In this document: one piece after another, positions 38,206-46,099 of the stretch
Position numbering within the stretch: position 1 is the first letter of the stretch
Layout of the letters: each line of letters opens with the position of its first letter
NCBI RefSeq assembly: GCF_001458255.1
Contig: NZ_CYSB01000029.1
Span: 62,001-126,000 of the forward strand
DNA: 64,000 nucleotides
Direction: 5' to 3'
From: Thalassovita autumnalis
GTDB taxonomy: Bacteria; Pseudomonadota; Alphaproteobacteria; Rhodobacterales; Rhodobacteraceae
The notes under the pieces: generated by a model
Told to the model about the DNA's origin: nothing
Seen by the model: the letters and a program-made list of their open reading frames with translations, nothing else
The model's database searches: none
Translations under genes and position numbers: made by a program

Positions 38206-38637
38206 TCAGAGCGCGCCCTGCACCCATTGCACAATCGCCGGGGTCGGCATCGCCCCGGCTTTGCGGGCTTTTTCCTTACCGCCCTGGAAGGCCGCCAGCA
38301 TCGGGATGCCGCGGATGCCGTAGCGCTGGGAGGCTTTGGGGTGGGCTTCGGTGTTCAGCTTGACCAGCCGGGCGCGGCCCGACAGCGGTTGCACGGCTTG
38401 CGCAAACTGCGGCGCCATCTGACGGCAGGGGCCGCACCAGGGCGCCCAGAAGTCCACCACCAGCGGCACCTCATCATTGCGCGCCGCCTTTTGCAGCGTG
38501 GCCAGATCGACCTCCACAGGTTTTTGCGCAAACAGTTTGGTGCCGCAGGTGCCGCATTTCGGTCCAGCGCTCAGCCGGTCCACCGGCACCCGGTTCACCA
38601 GCCCACAGTCCAGACAGGTCAATTTCTTGCCAGCCAT
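38206..38637 (-). CDS. trxC: thioredoxin 2 (zinc-ribbon thioredoxin)
   Basis: Cytosolic disulfide reductase used in oxidative stress. The 143 residues carry the Trx2 N-terminal zinc site (Cys8, Cys11, Cys28, Cys31: CLDC and CGTC), and the thioredoxin fold with active site WCGPC (Cys68, Cys71) and cis-Pro in GIRGIPMLAAF. Start MAGKKLTCLDC is preceded by GGAG; earlier in-frame ATGs lack a site. Confidence 0.92.
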   Translation of the reverse strand: MAGKKLTCLDCGLVNRVPVDRLSAGPKCGTCGTKLFAQKPVEVDLATLQKAARNDEVPLVVDFWAPWCGPCRQMAPQFAQAVQPLSGRARLVKLNTEAHPKASQRYGIRGIPMLAAFQGGKEKARKAGAMPTPAIVQWVQGAL

Positions 38638-38883
38638 CGCGCTCTCCGTTGTCATCGGCATAGTCATATTCACAACGCGATATAAGATGTCGCCGCAAAA
38701 CCACAAGCCCGGGCAAATCCATCAACAGGCTTGCCCGATACCGTAATTCTACCCATAGTCAGCGTGTTCGTTAATTTCTTTCGTTGGTCGCAGCACGGTT
38801 TACGGCCCTAAGCCCAAGGTCAGCGATAGAGACACCAAGCTGTTTCAGTAAGCGGAGCAGCCACTATTTTAGGAGACTACGGA

Positions 38884-39090
38884 ATGGCCAACGGCACCGT
38901 AAAATGGTTCAACACCACCAAAGGCTATGGCTTCATCGCGCCCGAAAACGGCGGCAAAGATGTGTTTGTGCATATCTCGGCTGTGGAACGTTCGGGCCTG
39001 ACCGGCCTGGCTGACAACCAGAAGGTGACCTTCGATCTGGAAGCAGGTCGCGACGGTCGCGAACTGGCGGTGAACCTGTCACTGGTCTAA
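38884..39090 (+). CDS. cold-shock protein, first tandem copy
   Basis: A 68-residue CspA-type OB-fold RNA chaperone. RNP1 is KGYGFI and RNP2 is VFVHI. About 94% identical in protein to the second copy 224 bp later. TTAGGAGACTACGGA before the ATG is the same in both genes. The 177-bp gap from the divergent trxC gives room for a long cold-responsive leader. Confidence 0.94.
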   Translation: MANGTVKWFNTTKGYGFIAPENGGKDVFVHISAVERSGLTGLADNQKVTFDLEAGRDGRELAVNLSLV

Positions 39091-39123
39091 ACCGCCGACA
39101 GATTTTTATACATTTATGACATC

Positions 39124-39152
39124 GACGGGCCCTCTGGGCCCGTTATTTTTTT
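39124..39152 (+). terminator. Rho-independent terminator after the first csp gene
   Basis: ACGGGCCC and GGGCCCGT pair around TCT and are followed by TATTTTTTT. It makes the two csp genes separate transcription units. Confidence 0.9.
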
Positions 39153-39313
39153 GAATGGTAACTTGCCTTGTTGGCGGAAGCGGCCCATATCTGGGGTGCT
39201 ACGTTAAACGCTTTCGACCTCTGCTCCTATTATACGGCTCAGTTTTTCGATCTTGCTGATGACCTGCCAGGCTGCCGCACCTCCGCGGGCAGCACATATT
39301 AGGAGACTACGGA

Positions 39314-39520
39314 ATGGCCAACGGCACCGTAAAATGGTTCAACACCACCAAAGGCTACGGCTTTATCGCACCTGAAAGCGGCGGCAAAGATGTGTTTGTA
39401 CATATCTCGGCTGTTGAGCGTTCGGGCCTGACCGGTCTGGCTGACAACCAGAAGGTGACCTTCGACCTGGAAGCAGGCCGTGACGGTCGCGAATCGGCCG
39501 TGAACATCGCGCTGGCCTAA
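39314..39520 (+). CDS. cold-shock protein, second tandem copy
   Basis: Also 68 residues with the same RNP motifs. It differs from the first copy in four residues (PES for PEN, ESAVNIALA for ELAVNLSLV). Start region and first 50 coding bases are nearly the same, while the rest of the leader and the intergenic DNA differ, so this is an older duplication, not an assembly error. Confidence 0.94.
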   Translation: MANGTVKWFNTTKGYGFIAPESGGKDVFVHISAVERSGLTGLADNQKVTFDLEAGRDGRESAVNIALA

Positions 39521-39556
39521 GCCCGCGACACAGCTGAAAAAGCGTTAAGCAGATCG

Positions 39557-39582
39557 AAACGGGCCGTAGCGGCCCGTTTTTT
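39557..39582 (+). terminator. Rho-independent terminator after the second csp gene
   Basis: AAACGGGCC and GGCCCGTTT pair around GTAGC and run into TTTTTT. Confidence 0.9.
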
Positions 39583-39609
39583 GTTGCCAACTTGTTACTG
39601 TGTCCCTGC

Positions 39610-40290
39610 TTACTTTGCCCCTGCCAGCAACTGCAGCACCTGCGGCCCCAGCCCGGCAACGATCAGCGCCACACCTTCGGCGTTCGGGTGGATGCCGTCG
39701 GACTGCATGTATTGCCCCAGTGCTGCGGGATCATCACTGGGCAGCCCATCAAAGAACGACGGTGCGTAAAATGTGCCATATTGCGCCGACAGGTCGGGCC
39801 AAATGCCGTTGAAGGCTGTTTCAAACTCAGGGCCATAGTTTTTGGGCGCCGCCATGCCGACCAGCAGCACATCCATGTCCTTGGCTGTCACCACCTGCAA
39901 AATGCCATCGATATTGGCCCGCGTGACCTCTGGCGCGGTGCCGCGCAGCAGGTCATTGCCGCCAAGGGCAAGGATCATCGCATCAAAGGGTTCGGTCAGG
40001 GTCCAGTCAATGCGCGCAAGGCCGCCTGCGGTGGTGTCGCCCGAGACCCCGGCGTTGGTCACGCTGACATCTTGGCCCTGATCACGCAGCCAGGCCTCAA
40101 GCTGGGGCACAAAGCCATCGCCCTGCGCCAGCCCGTAGCCCTGGGTCAGGCTGTCACCAAAGGCGAGCAGCCTCAGCGGTTCTGCGCCGACGGGGGCTGC
40201 CAGCAGAAAAAGCGGCAGCAGCAGGGTCTTGCCCCTCAATATCGCCGCCCCATATGACAGAAACACACGAATAAACAGGCTGATAGACAT
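39610..40290 (-). CDS. secreted SGNH-fold arylesterase / TesA-like lipase
   Basis: About 226 residues. A hydrophobic export signal (LRGKTLLLPLFLLAAPVGA) precedes the SGNH blocks: block I FGDSLTQGYGL with Ser47, Gly in NAGVSGDTTAGG, Asn in LALGGNDLLRG, and Asp-x-x-His in SDGIHPNAEG. It corresponds to TesA/EstA, a lysophospholipase/thioesterase in the periplasm. It diverges from a YbbA/YbbP-type ABC pair as tesA does in E. coli. The ATG at 40290 overlaps the divergent ATG at 40289; a slightly later start cannot be excluded. Confidence 0.88.
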   Translation of the reverse strand: MSISLFIRVFLSYGAAILRGKTLLLPLFLLAAPVGAEPLRLLAFGDSLTQGYGLAQGDGFVPQLEAWLRDQGQDVSVTNAGVSGDTTAGGLARIDWTLTEPFDAMILALGGNDLLRGTAPEVTRANIDGILQVVTAKDMDVLLVGMAAPKNYGPEFETAFNGIWPDLSAQYGTFYAPSFFDGLPSDDPAALGQYMQSDGIHPNAEGVALIVAGLGPQVLQLLAGAK

Positions 40291-40981
40291 GGTGACTCCG
40301 GTTCTTTCTCTAAGAGATGTGACGCTTTCGCTGGATGGCAACGCCGGGCGCATCGAAATCCTCCACGGCATTTCACTGGATGTCCAGAGCGGCGAGAGCC
40401 TAGGGCTGATCGGCCCCTCGGGGTCCGGCAAATCTTCGCTGCTGATGCTGATGGGCGGGCTGGAACAGGCCACTACCGGCAGCGTCACCGCGCTGGGGCA
40501 GGAGCTGACCACGATGAATGAGGATCAGCTGGCCCGGTTCCGCCGCGATAGCATGGGGATTGTGTTTCAGTCTTTCCATCTGATCCCCACCATGACCGCC
40601 CTCGAAAACGTCGCCACCCCGCTGGAACTGGCTGGTCACCGGGATGCCTTTGACCGCGCCATGGAAGAGTTGCAAGCCGTCGGGTTGGAAGCGCGCGCCG
40701 ATCACTATCCCTCGCAGATGTCTGGCGGCGAACAGCAGCGCGTGGCGTTGGCACGCGCCGCCGCCCCCCGCCCCAAAATCTTGCTGGCGGATGAACCGAC
40801 CGGCAATCTGGACGGCGCCAATGGCGCGGCGATCATTGACCTGCTGTTCGGGCTGCGCGACCGGCATGGATCCACCCTTGTACTTGTCACCCATTCCCGC
40901 GAATTGGCTGAACGCTGTGACCGCGTGGTGCGGCTGCGCGATGGCCGCGTTGATCAAGCGGCAGCAGGGGCAGCAGCATGA
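40289..40981 (+). CDS. ABC transporter ATP-binding protein, YbbA/LolD/MacB type
   Basis: A 230-residue ATPase. Walker A is GPSGSGKSS, Q-loop FQSFHLIPTMTALENV, signature MSGGEQQRVALARA, Walker B ILLADEPTGNLD, H-loop VLVTHS. The FHLIPTMTALENV pattern marks the MacB/LolD subgroup that works with FtsX-type permeases. It overlaps the permease by 4 bp (ATGA). Divergent from the TesA-like gene, with start codons sharing CATG. Confidence 0.92.
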   Translation: MVTPVLSLRDVTLSLDGNAGRIEILHGISLDVQSGESLGLIGPSGSGKSSLLMLMGGLEQATTGSVTALGQELTTMNEDQLARFRRDSMGIVFQSFHLIPTMTALENVATPLELAGHRDAFDRAMEELQAVGLEARADHYPSQMSGGEQQRVALARAAAPRPKILLADEPTGNLDGANGAAIIDLLFGLRDRHGSTLVLVTHSRELAERCDRVVRLRDGRVDQAAAGAAA

Positions 40982-43494
40982 GTCTGGCGCTTTCGGCCCG
41001 ACTGGCCCGACGGGAACTGCGCGGCGGGCTGCGCGGTTTTCGCATTTTTCTGGCCTGCCTTGTGCTGGGTGTGGCCGCCATTGCCGGGGTCGGATCGGTC
41101 AGATCCGGCATCGAGGCGGGCCTTGCCAATGAAGGCGCCGCGCTCCTTGGGGGCGATGCGGAGATGGAGTTTACCTACCGGTTTGCCGATGACGCCGAGA
41201 GGCGCTGGATGGCGCAGACCGCGGTGGCCGTTTCTGAGGTGGCTGACTTCCGCTCCATGGCGGTGCGCGGGGATGTGCGGGCGCTGACACAGGTGAAGGC
41301 GGTTGATGATGCCTATCCGCTGGTCGGTCAGGTGGCGCTGGACCCGACCCTGCCGCTGGATCAGGCGCTGGCGGGGCAGGATGGTCTGCCCGGTGCGGTG
41401 CTGGATCCGCTGCTGATCGATCAGATGGAGCTGTCGCCCGGTGAGACCTTCCGCCTTGGCACTCAGGACTTTGTGCTGATGGCGGCCCTGACCAATGAAC
41501 CCGACAGCGCCGGCGATGGCTTTGCACTTGGTCCGCGCACCTTGGTGACGCGCGAGGCTTTGGAAAACTCAGGCCTGCTGGCGCCGGGCAGCCTGTTTTC
41601 CTCAAAATACCGGCTGCTGCTGCCCGAGGGGCACCAGCTGGAGCCGTTGAAACAAGAGGCGCAGGATCTCTTTGCCAATTCGGGCCTGCGCTGGCGCGAC
41701 GCCCGTAACGGTGCGCCGGGGATTGCCACCTTTGTCGAACGGCTGGGGGCCTTTCTGATCCTTGTTGGCCTCTCCGGTCTGGCGGTTGGCGGTGTTGGGG
41801 TTTCGGCTGCGGTGCGCGCCTACCTGGCGGGTAAAACCAGCGTCATTGCCACGCTGCGCAGCCTTGGTGCGGATCGCCGCACGGTGTTTCAGGTCTACTT
41901 CATCCAAATCGGTGTCTTGTCTTTGGTCGGGATCACCCTGGGCCTGCTGCTGGGCGGGCTGGTACCGGTTCTGCTGGGCCCGGTGATTGCGGCGCAATTG
42001 CCTGTGCCGGCGGCCTTTGGCCTTTATCCCGCCCCGCTGATTGAGGCGGCGATCTATGGCGCGCTGACCGCGCTGATCTTCACCCTCTGGCCCTTGGCGC
42101 GCACAGGTGAGGTGCGTGCCGCAACCCTGTTCCGCGATGCGATGGCGGGTGCCAAACTGCTGCCCCCCCTGCCCTTTGTGGCGATCACCCTGCTGCTGGC
42201 GGCGGCACTGGTGGCGGTGGCGGTGGCCTTTTCCGGCACGGTGACGCTGACACTTTGGACCGCTGGCGGTGTGGTTCTGTCCCTCGTGATCCTGGCGATT
42301 GCGGCGCTGGCCCTCAGGGCGCTGGCCCGGCGGGTTGCGCCCTGGACCCGGGGCCGCCCGGCCCTGCGATGGGCGGTGGCGGCGATCGGCAGCGCGCGCG
42401 ATGAGGCCACGCCGGTGGTTCTGTCGCTGGGGCTGGGGCTGACCGTACTGGCCGCTGTTGGGCAGATTGACGGCAACCTCAGAAACGCCATCGCGCAGGA
42501 TCTGCCGGGCAAGGCGCCGTCGTTCTTCTTTGTCGACATTCAGCGCGATCAGATTGACGGGTTTCTGGACCGGCTGACCACCGATGATGCGGTCAGCCGC
42601 ACCGAACATGCGCCGATGCTGCGCGGGGTGATCACCCAGATCAACGACCGCCCGGCGACCGAGGTGGCTGGCGATCACTGGGTTGTCACCGGCGATCGCG
42701 GCGTCACCTACGCCGACGCCCTGCCCGCAACCACCCGCATCACGGCAGGCGAATGGTGGGGCGAAGGCTATGACGGCGCGCCGCAGATCAGCTTTGCCGC
42801 GGAAGAGGCCGAAGAGATGGGTCTGAGCCTGGGCGACAGCATGACCATCAACATTCTGGGCCGTGACATCACCGGCACTATCACTTCCTTCCGGGAGGTG
42901 GATTTTTCCACCGCAGGCATGGGGTTTGTGCTGGCAATGAATGAGGCCGCGCTGCGCGGGGCACCGCATAGCTTCATCGCCACGGTCTACGCCGAAGAAG
43001 GGGCCGAGGCCGCGATCCTGCGCGATCAGACCAACAGCTATCCCAACATCACCGCGATCCGGGTGCGCGATGCCATCGACCGGGTGACCGTGTTGATGGA
43101 GGGCATCGCCAATGCCACCCGCTGGGGTGCGGCGGCAACCCTGCTGACCGGGTTCCTTGTGTTGATCGGCGCGGCGGCAGCAGGTGCCCCTGCGCGGGCC
43201 TATGAGGCGGCGGTGCTGAAAACGCTGGGCGCGACACGGCCCCGGATCCTGAGCAGTTTCGCCCTGCGTTCAGCCCTATTAGGCGGCGGCGCAGCGCTGG
43301 TGGCGCTGTTTGCCGGGATTGCCGGCGGCTGGGCGGTGATGCGCTTTGTGATGGAGAGTGAGTTCACAGTGATCTGGGGTTCCGCCCTTGGGATCGTGGC
43401 AGGCGGTGTGGTTGCGACGCTGCTGGCGGGCTTTGGCTTTGCCTGGGCGGCGCTGGGGACCAAACCGGTGCATACCCTGCGCGCACGGGAATAA
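40978..43494 (+). CDS. FtsX-family ABC permease, YbbP type
   Basis: An 838-residue integral membrane protein. One N-terminal helix (GFRIFLACLVLGVAAIAGVG) is followed by a large periplasmic domain, a bundle of helices (about 255-500, e.g. LGAFLILVGLSGLAVGGVGVSAAV with the FtsX motif TLRSLGADRRTVFQVYF), a second periplasmic domain, and a second FtsX core (LKTLGATRPRILSSFALRSALLGGGAAL). This duplicated layout is YbbP. The system is thought to extract or move envelope molecules by mechanotransmission; substrate unknown. Confidence 0.92.
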   Translation: MSLALSARLARRELRGGLRGFRIFLACLVLGVAAIAGVGSVRSGIEAGLANEGAALLGGDAEMEFTYRFADDAERRWMAQTAVAVSEVADFRSMAVRGDVRALTQVKAVDDAYPLVGQVALDPTLPLDQALAGQDGLPGAVLDPLLIDQMELSPGETFRLGTQDFVLMAALTNEPDSAGDGFALGPRTLVTREALENSGLLAPGSLFSSKYRLLLPEGHQLEPLKQEAQDLFANSGLRWRDARNGAPGIATFVERLGAFLILVGLSGLAVGGVGVSAAVRAYLAGKTSVIATLRSLGADRRTVFQVYFIQIGVLSLVGITLGLLLGGLVPVLLGPVIAAQLPVPAAFGLYPAPLIEAAIYGALTALIFTLWPLARTGEVRAATLFRDAMAGAKLLPPLPFVAITLLLAAALVAVAVAFSGTVTLTLWTAGGVVLSLVILAIAALALRALARRVAPWTRGRPALRWAVAAIGSARDEATPVVLSLGLGLTVLAAVGQIDGNLRNAIAQDLPGKAPSFFFVDIQRDQIDGFLDRLTTDDAVSRTEHAPMLRGVITQINDRPATEVAGDHWVVTGDRGVTYADALPATTRITAGEWWGEGYDGAPQISFAAEEAEEMGLSLGDSMTINILGRDITGTITSFREVDFSTAGMGFVLAMNEAALRGAPHSFIATVYAEEGAEAAILRDQTNSYPNITAIRVRDAIDRVTVLMEGIANATRWGAAATLLTGFLVLIGAAAAGAPARAYEAAVLKTLGATRPRILSSFALRSALLGGGAALVALFAGIAGGWAVMRFVMESEFTVIWGSALGIVAGGVVATLLAGFGFAWAALGTKPVHTLRARE

Positions 43495-43531
43495 CCGCTC
43501 ATTGTCTTGCCAATGTCATCGCACGATGGCA

Positions 43532-43557
43532 CCCCTCTGGTGATGTCATCAGAGGGG
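43532..43557 (+). promoter_or_regulatory. 26-bp near-palindrome covering the ribosome site of the next gene
   Basis: CCCCTCTG (43532-43539) pairs with CAGAGGGG (43550-43557), and the middle TGATGTCA is nearly self-complementary. The GAGGGG arm is the ribosome site of the gene starting at 43564. It could be an operator or an mRNA hairpin that hides the ribosome site. Confidence 0.5.
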
Positions 43558-43563
43558 ACCACC

Positions 43564-44418
43564 ATGTCACAGGACCACAAACAGCACCCATCGCTGAGCC
43601 AAGATCAACAAGATCTGCTGATCGCCACGGTGCGTGAGGTGGCCCGCGAAGAAATACTGCCGCGGTTCCGCAATCTGGCAGCGGGTGACATCCGTTCGAA
43701 AACCAAACCCGATGATCTGGTGACCGAGGCGGATCTGGCCGCTGAGGCCCGGATTGCGGCGGTGCTGCGCGAAGCCTTCTCTGAGGCCATGATCCTTGGT
43801 GAGGAAGCTGCCAGCGCCGATCCCACCCTGCGGGCCAAAGCGGCCGGGGCAGATCTGGCGCTGATCATTGATCCGGTGGATGGCACCTGGAACTTTGCCA
43901 ATGGGCTGGCGGTTTTCGGCGTCATTCTGGCGGCGACGGTGCGGGGCAAGCCGGTCTTTGGGCTGCTCTATGATGTGGTGATGGATGACTGGGTGGTGAC
44001 TCATGACGCGGCGCCCAGCGTTCTGGCCCGCGATGGGATGCCACCGCTGCCGCTGCAAACGGCCACGGGTGGGCCGCTCGACACGCTGACCGGTTATGTC
44101 CATCTGTATCTGATGGAAAAATCGGTGCAGGCGCAGATGGCGGCGGCGCTGCCCAGTTTCAACCGAACCTTCATGCTGCGCTGTTCCTGTCATGAATATC
44201 GGCTGCTGGCGCAGGGCGCGGTGGATTTCTGCCTGTCGGGGATGCTGAACCCTTGGGACCATGCCGCAGGTGTCTTGGCGGTGCAAAACGCCGGCGGTGT
44301 GGCGCGGTTCATTGATGGGCGCGATTATGACACGGCAATCACCAAGGGCTACCTGCTGACAGCGGCCAACGAACAGGTCTGGCAGGAGGTTGCGGCGCAT
44401 CTGGCCTTTCTGAAGTGA
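43564..44418 (+). CDS. inositol-monophosphatase family phosphatase
   Basis: A 284-residue Mg-dependent phosphatase. The metal motifs are ILGEEAAS (Glu pair), the main site DPVDGTWNFANG, and WDHAAGVLAVQNAGG near the C-terminus. In the group this fold covers inositol phosphatase, histidinol phosphatase (HisN) and PAP phosphatase (CysQ); the substrate cannot be told. Start MSQDHKQ has a GAGGGGA site inside a palindrome. Follows the ABC permease by 69 bp. Confidence 0.85.
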   Translation: MSQDHKQHPSLSQDQQDLLIATVREVAREEILPRFRNLAAGDIRSKTKPDDLVTEADLAAEARIAAVLREAFSEAMILGEEAASADPTLRAKAAGADLALIIDPVDGTWNFANGLAVFGVILAATVRGKPVFGLLYDVVMDDWVVTHDAAPSVLARDGMPPLPLQTATGGPLDTLTGYVHLYLMEKSVQAQMAAALPSFNRTFMLRCSCHEYRLLAQGAVDFCLSGMLNPWDHAAGVLAVQNAGGVARFIDGRDYDTAITKGYLLTAANEQVWQEVAAHLAFLK

Positions 44419-44437
44419 TCGCCCTTCAGGGGTGCGC

Positions 44438-45880
44438 TCAAACGCCCGGCGCGCCTAGCACCTTCTGATCCAAGGGGCGTTTGGCGTTTTTCTGCAACCG
44501 GGCAACCAGCCGCCTTTGCTGTTTGCCTTCCGGGATAGGACGCGCGGGGTCGGGCAGGCCGCGGCGGATGGCCAGATCGGGAAACAGCTGAAACAGCTCC
44601 TCCCGGGCGGCGGGCGTCATGGCGCGCAGGGCCTCAGGCCCGGTGAACAGCGTTTCACTGGGGCTGCCTTCGGCGATGATCACCTGATGCTGATCCATCA
44701 CCACATGCACATAGGTGATGCAGTCCACCCATTCATCCACGTAGATCCCCGGCAGCTCCGTCAGGCGGATGGCGGCCACCAGCACCTCGGCCGCGCCGAA
44801 CATCCGTTTTGCCACCGGTGAGGCGACCAGCATCCGATGCTGCGGTGAAACCCAGAGATCGCGTTTTGGCAACCCCAGCCCCATAGCGCCCGCCGTGATC
44901 TTCACCGGGCGCAAGTGGGGATAGGCCGCCAGATCCTTGGCGCTCAGATGGCGTTGCAGAACCAGCCGCACCCGCGCCGCCCCTTCGGACCAGAGCGGCA
45001 GCAGCTGACCTTTCTGCAGGTGTTGCACCTCCTCCTCCCCGGCGGGGGTGCGGATCAGGGTGCCATGGGTGAAACAGGGAATCAGCCCATCCTCAAAAGC
45101 GACAAGACCCAGCGTTTCATCGATGTGGTTCAGCTCACTATCGCGCGACGCCTCCTCCTCCAGGAACATGTCGACGCTGGAATTGTTCTGGCTGTCGATG
45201 ACAACCGTGGCGGGGTTGCCACCATTGATCGTCTGGGTTTCGCCCAGCACCACTGCATCGGTGAAGGTGGCCCCAAGGCCGAAGGTATCAACGTTATCGT
45301 CAAAGCCGCCAAATGTGTTGGCTGTGCCCGCGGAGCCATCGCCGCCCGCCTGAATGGCGATCCAGCCAATGGTTTCCGTGCCATGATCATCTGCTTGCGC
45401 CTCTTCCTCCTGCAGGGAGAGGTCAAAGCCCGAAGAGGTGATGTTCAGCGGATCACTGTCCACGGTGGTGGTGTCATTGTTGGACATGACCGAGGTCAGA
45501 ACCACCGGCGGATCGGTGAAGCTGCCGCTGAAACTGGCCGAACGGCCCGAGGCATCGGTGGCGGTTGTTCCGGCCTCAATAATCCGGCCATCCGGCAGGG
45601 TATGCACCCCGGCCTCAATCGCCAGCCAGTTGATGGTTTCCACAGCCGGGTGCGGCCCGTCGTGGTATTCCCATTCCTCAATGATGAAGCTGAAGGAGGT
45701 GGTGTTGCCATCACCGTCCAGCACCTGATCTGTCAGGCGGATGGTGAACTGATCGCCACCGTTGTTGGTGGCGGTGAAGGCAAAGACCGGGTTGGTCAAT
45801 GGCTCCTCTAGGGTGACAGTGATCGGCGCATTCTCCGTTGGAGAATTCGTCGTAATCGACCCTGCCTCACCGATAGCCAT
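44438..45880 (-). CDS. Hint-domain protein with repeated N-terminal modules
   Basis: A 480-residue protein. The N-terminal about 275 residues contain three related modules ending in ETINWLAIEAG, ETIGWIAIQAGG and ETLGLVAFEDG, acidic and rich in Asp/Asn/Thr, as in secreted Ca-dependent proteins. From about 278 a Hint (hedgehog/intein) domain starts at the Cys of IPCFTHGTLIRTPAG and includes LWVSPQHRMLV and YVHVVMDQHQVIIAEG. Roseobacters have many such proteins, thought to be type-I-secreted and self-processing. No signal peptide. The secretion apparatus is not in the window. Confidence 0.82.
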   Translation of the reverse strand: MAIGEAGSITTNSPTENAPITVTLEEPLTNPVFAFTATNNGGDQFTIRLTDQVLDGDGNTTSFSFIIEEWEYHDGPHPAVETINWLAIEAGVHTLPDGRIIEAGTTATDASGRSASFSGSFTDPPVVLTSVMSNNDTTTVDSDPLNITSSGFDLSLQEEEAQADDHGTETIGWIAIQAGGDGSAGTANTFGGFDDNVDTFGLGATFTDAVVLGETQTINGGNPATVVIDSQNNSSVDMFLEEEASRDSELNHIDETLGLVAFEDGLIPCFTHGTLIRTPAGEEEVQHLQKGQLLPLWSEGAARVRLVLQRHLSAKDLAAYPHLRPVKITAGAMGLGLPKRDLWVSPQHRMLVASPVAKRMFGAAEVLVAAIRLTELPGIYVDEWVDCITYVHVVMDQHQVIIAEGSPSETLFTGPEALRAMTPAAREELFQLFPDLAIRRGLPDPARPIPEGKQQRRLVARLQKNAKRPLDQKVLGAPGV

Positions 45881-46054
45881 AAACAAATGCCCCAAGTTGC
45901 GCCTGAACAGGCGTACGTCCTCAAGGCTTAAGATAATCCTGCTTGCAGGCGGCAATATGGTTCAAATTGGGCTTAAATTTGAACCGGTTGCGCATGGACA
46001 CCCTGCGTAATTCAGGGGTGTATTTCGCTGCGCGGAGGGTGCAGCGGCCAAAGA

Positions 46055-46082
46055 AAAAGCGCCCCGGATAGGGGCGCTTTCT
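46055..46082 (-). terminator. Rho-independent terminator after gcvP
   Basis: On the minus strand AAAGCGCCCC and GGGGCGCTTT pair around TATCC (approximately), followed by TTCTTT. It lies just after the gcvP stop. Confidence 0.85.
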
Positions 46083-46099
46083 GTTTTGATATCCGCGGT

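Noticed and set aside
38193-38209. CTGACCC-TTC-GGGTCAG as a Rho-independent terminator
   Set aside because: There is no T-run on either strand; the repeat partly reflects the two convergent stop codons.
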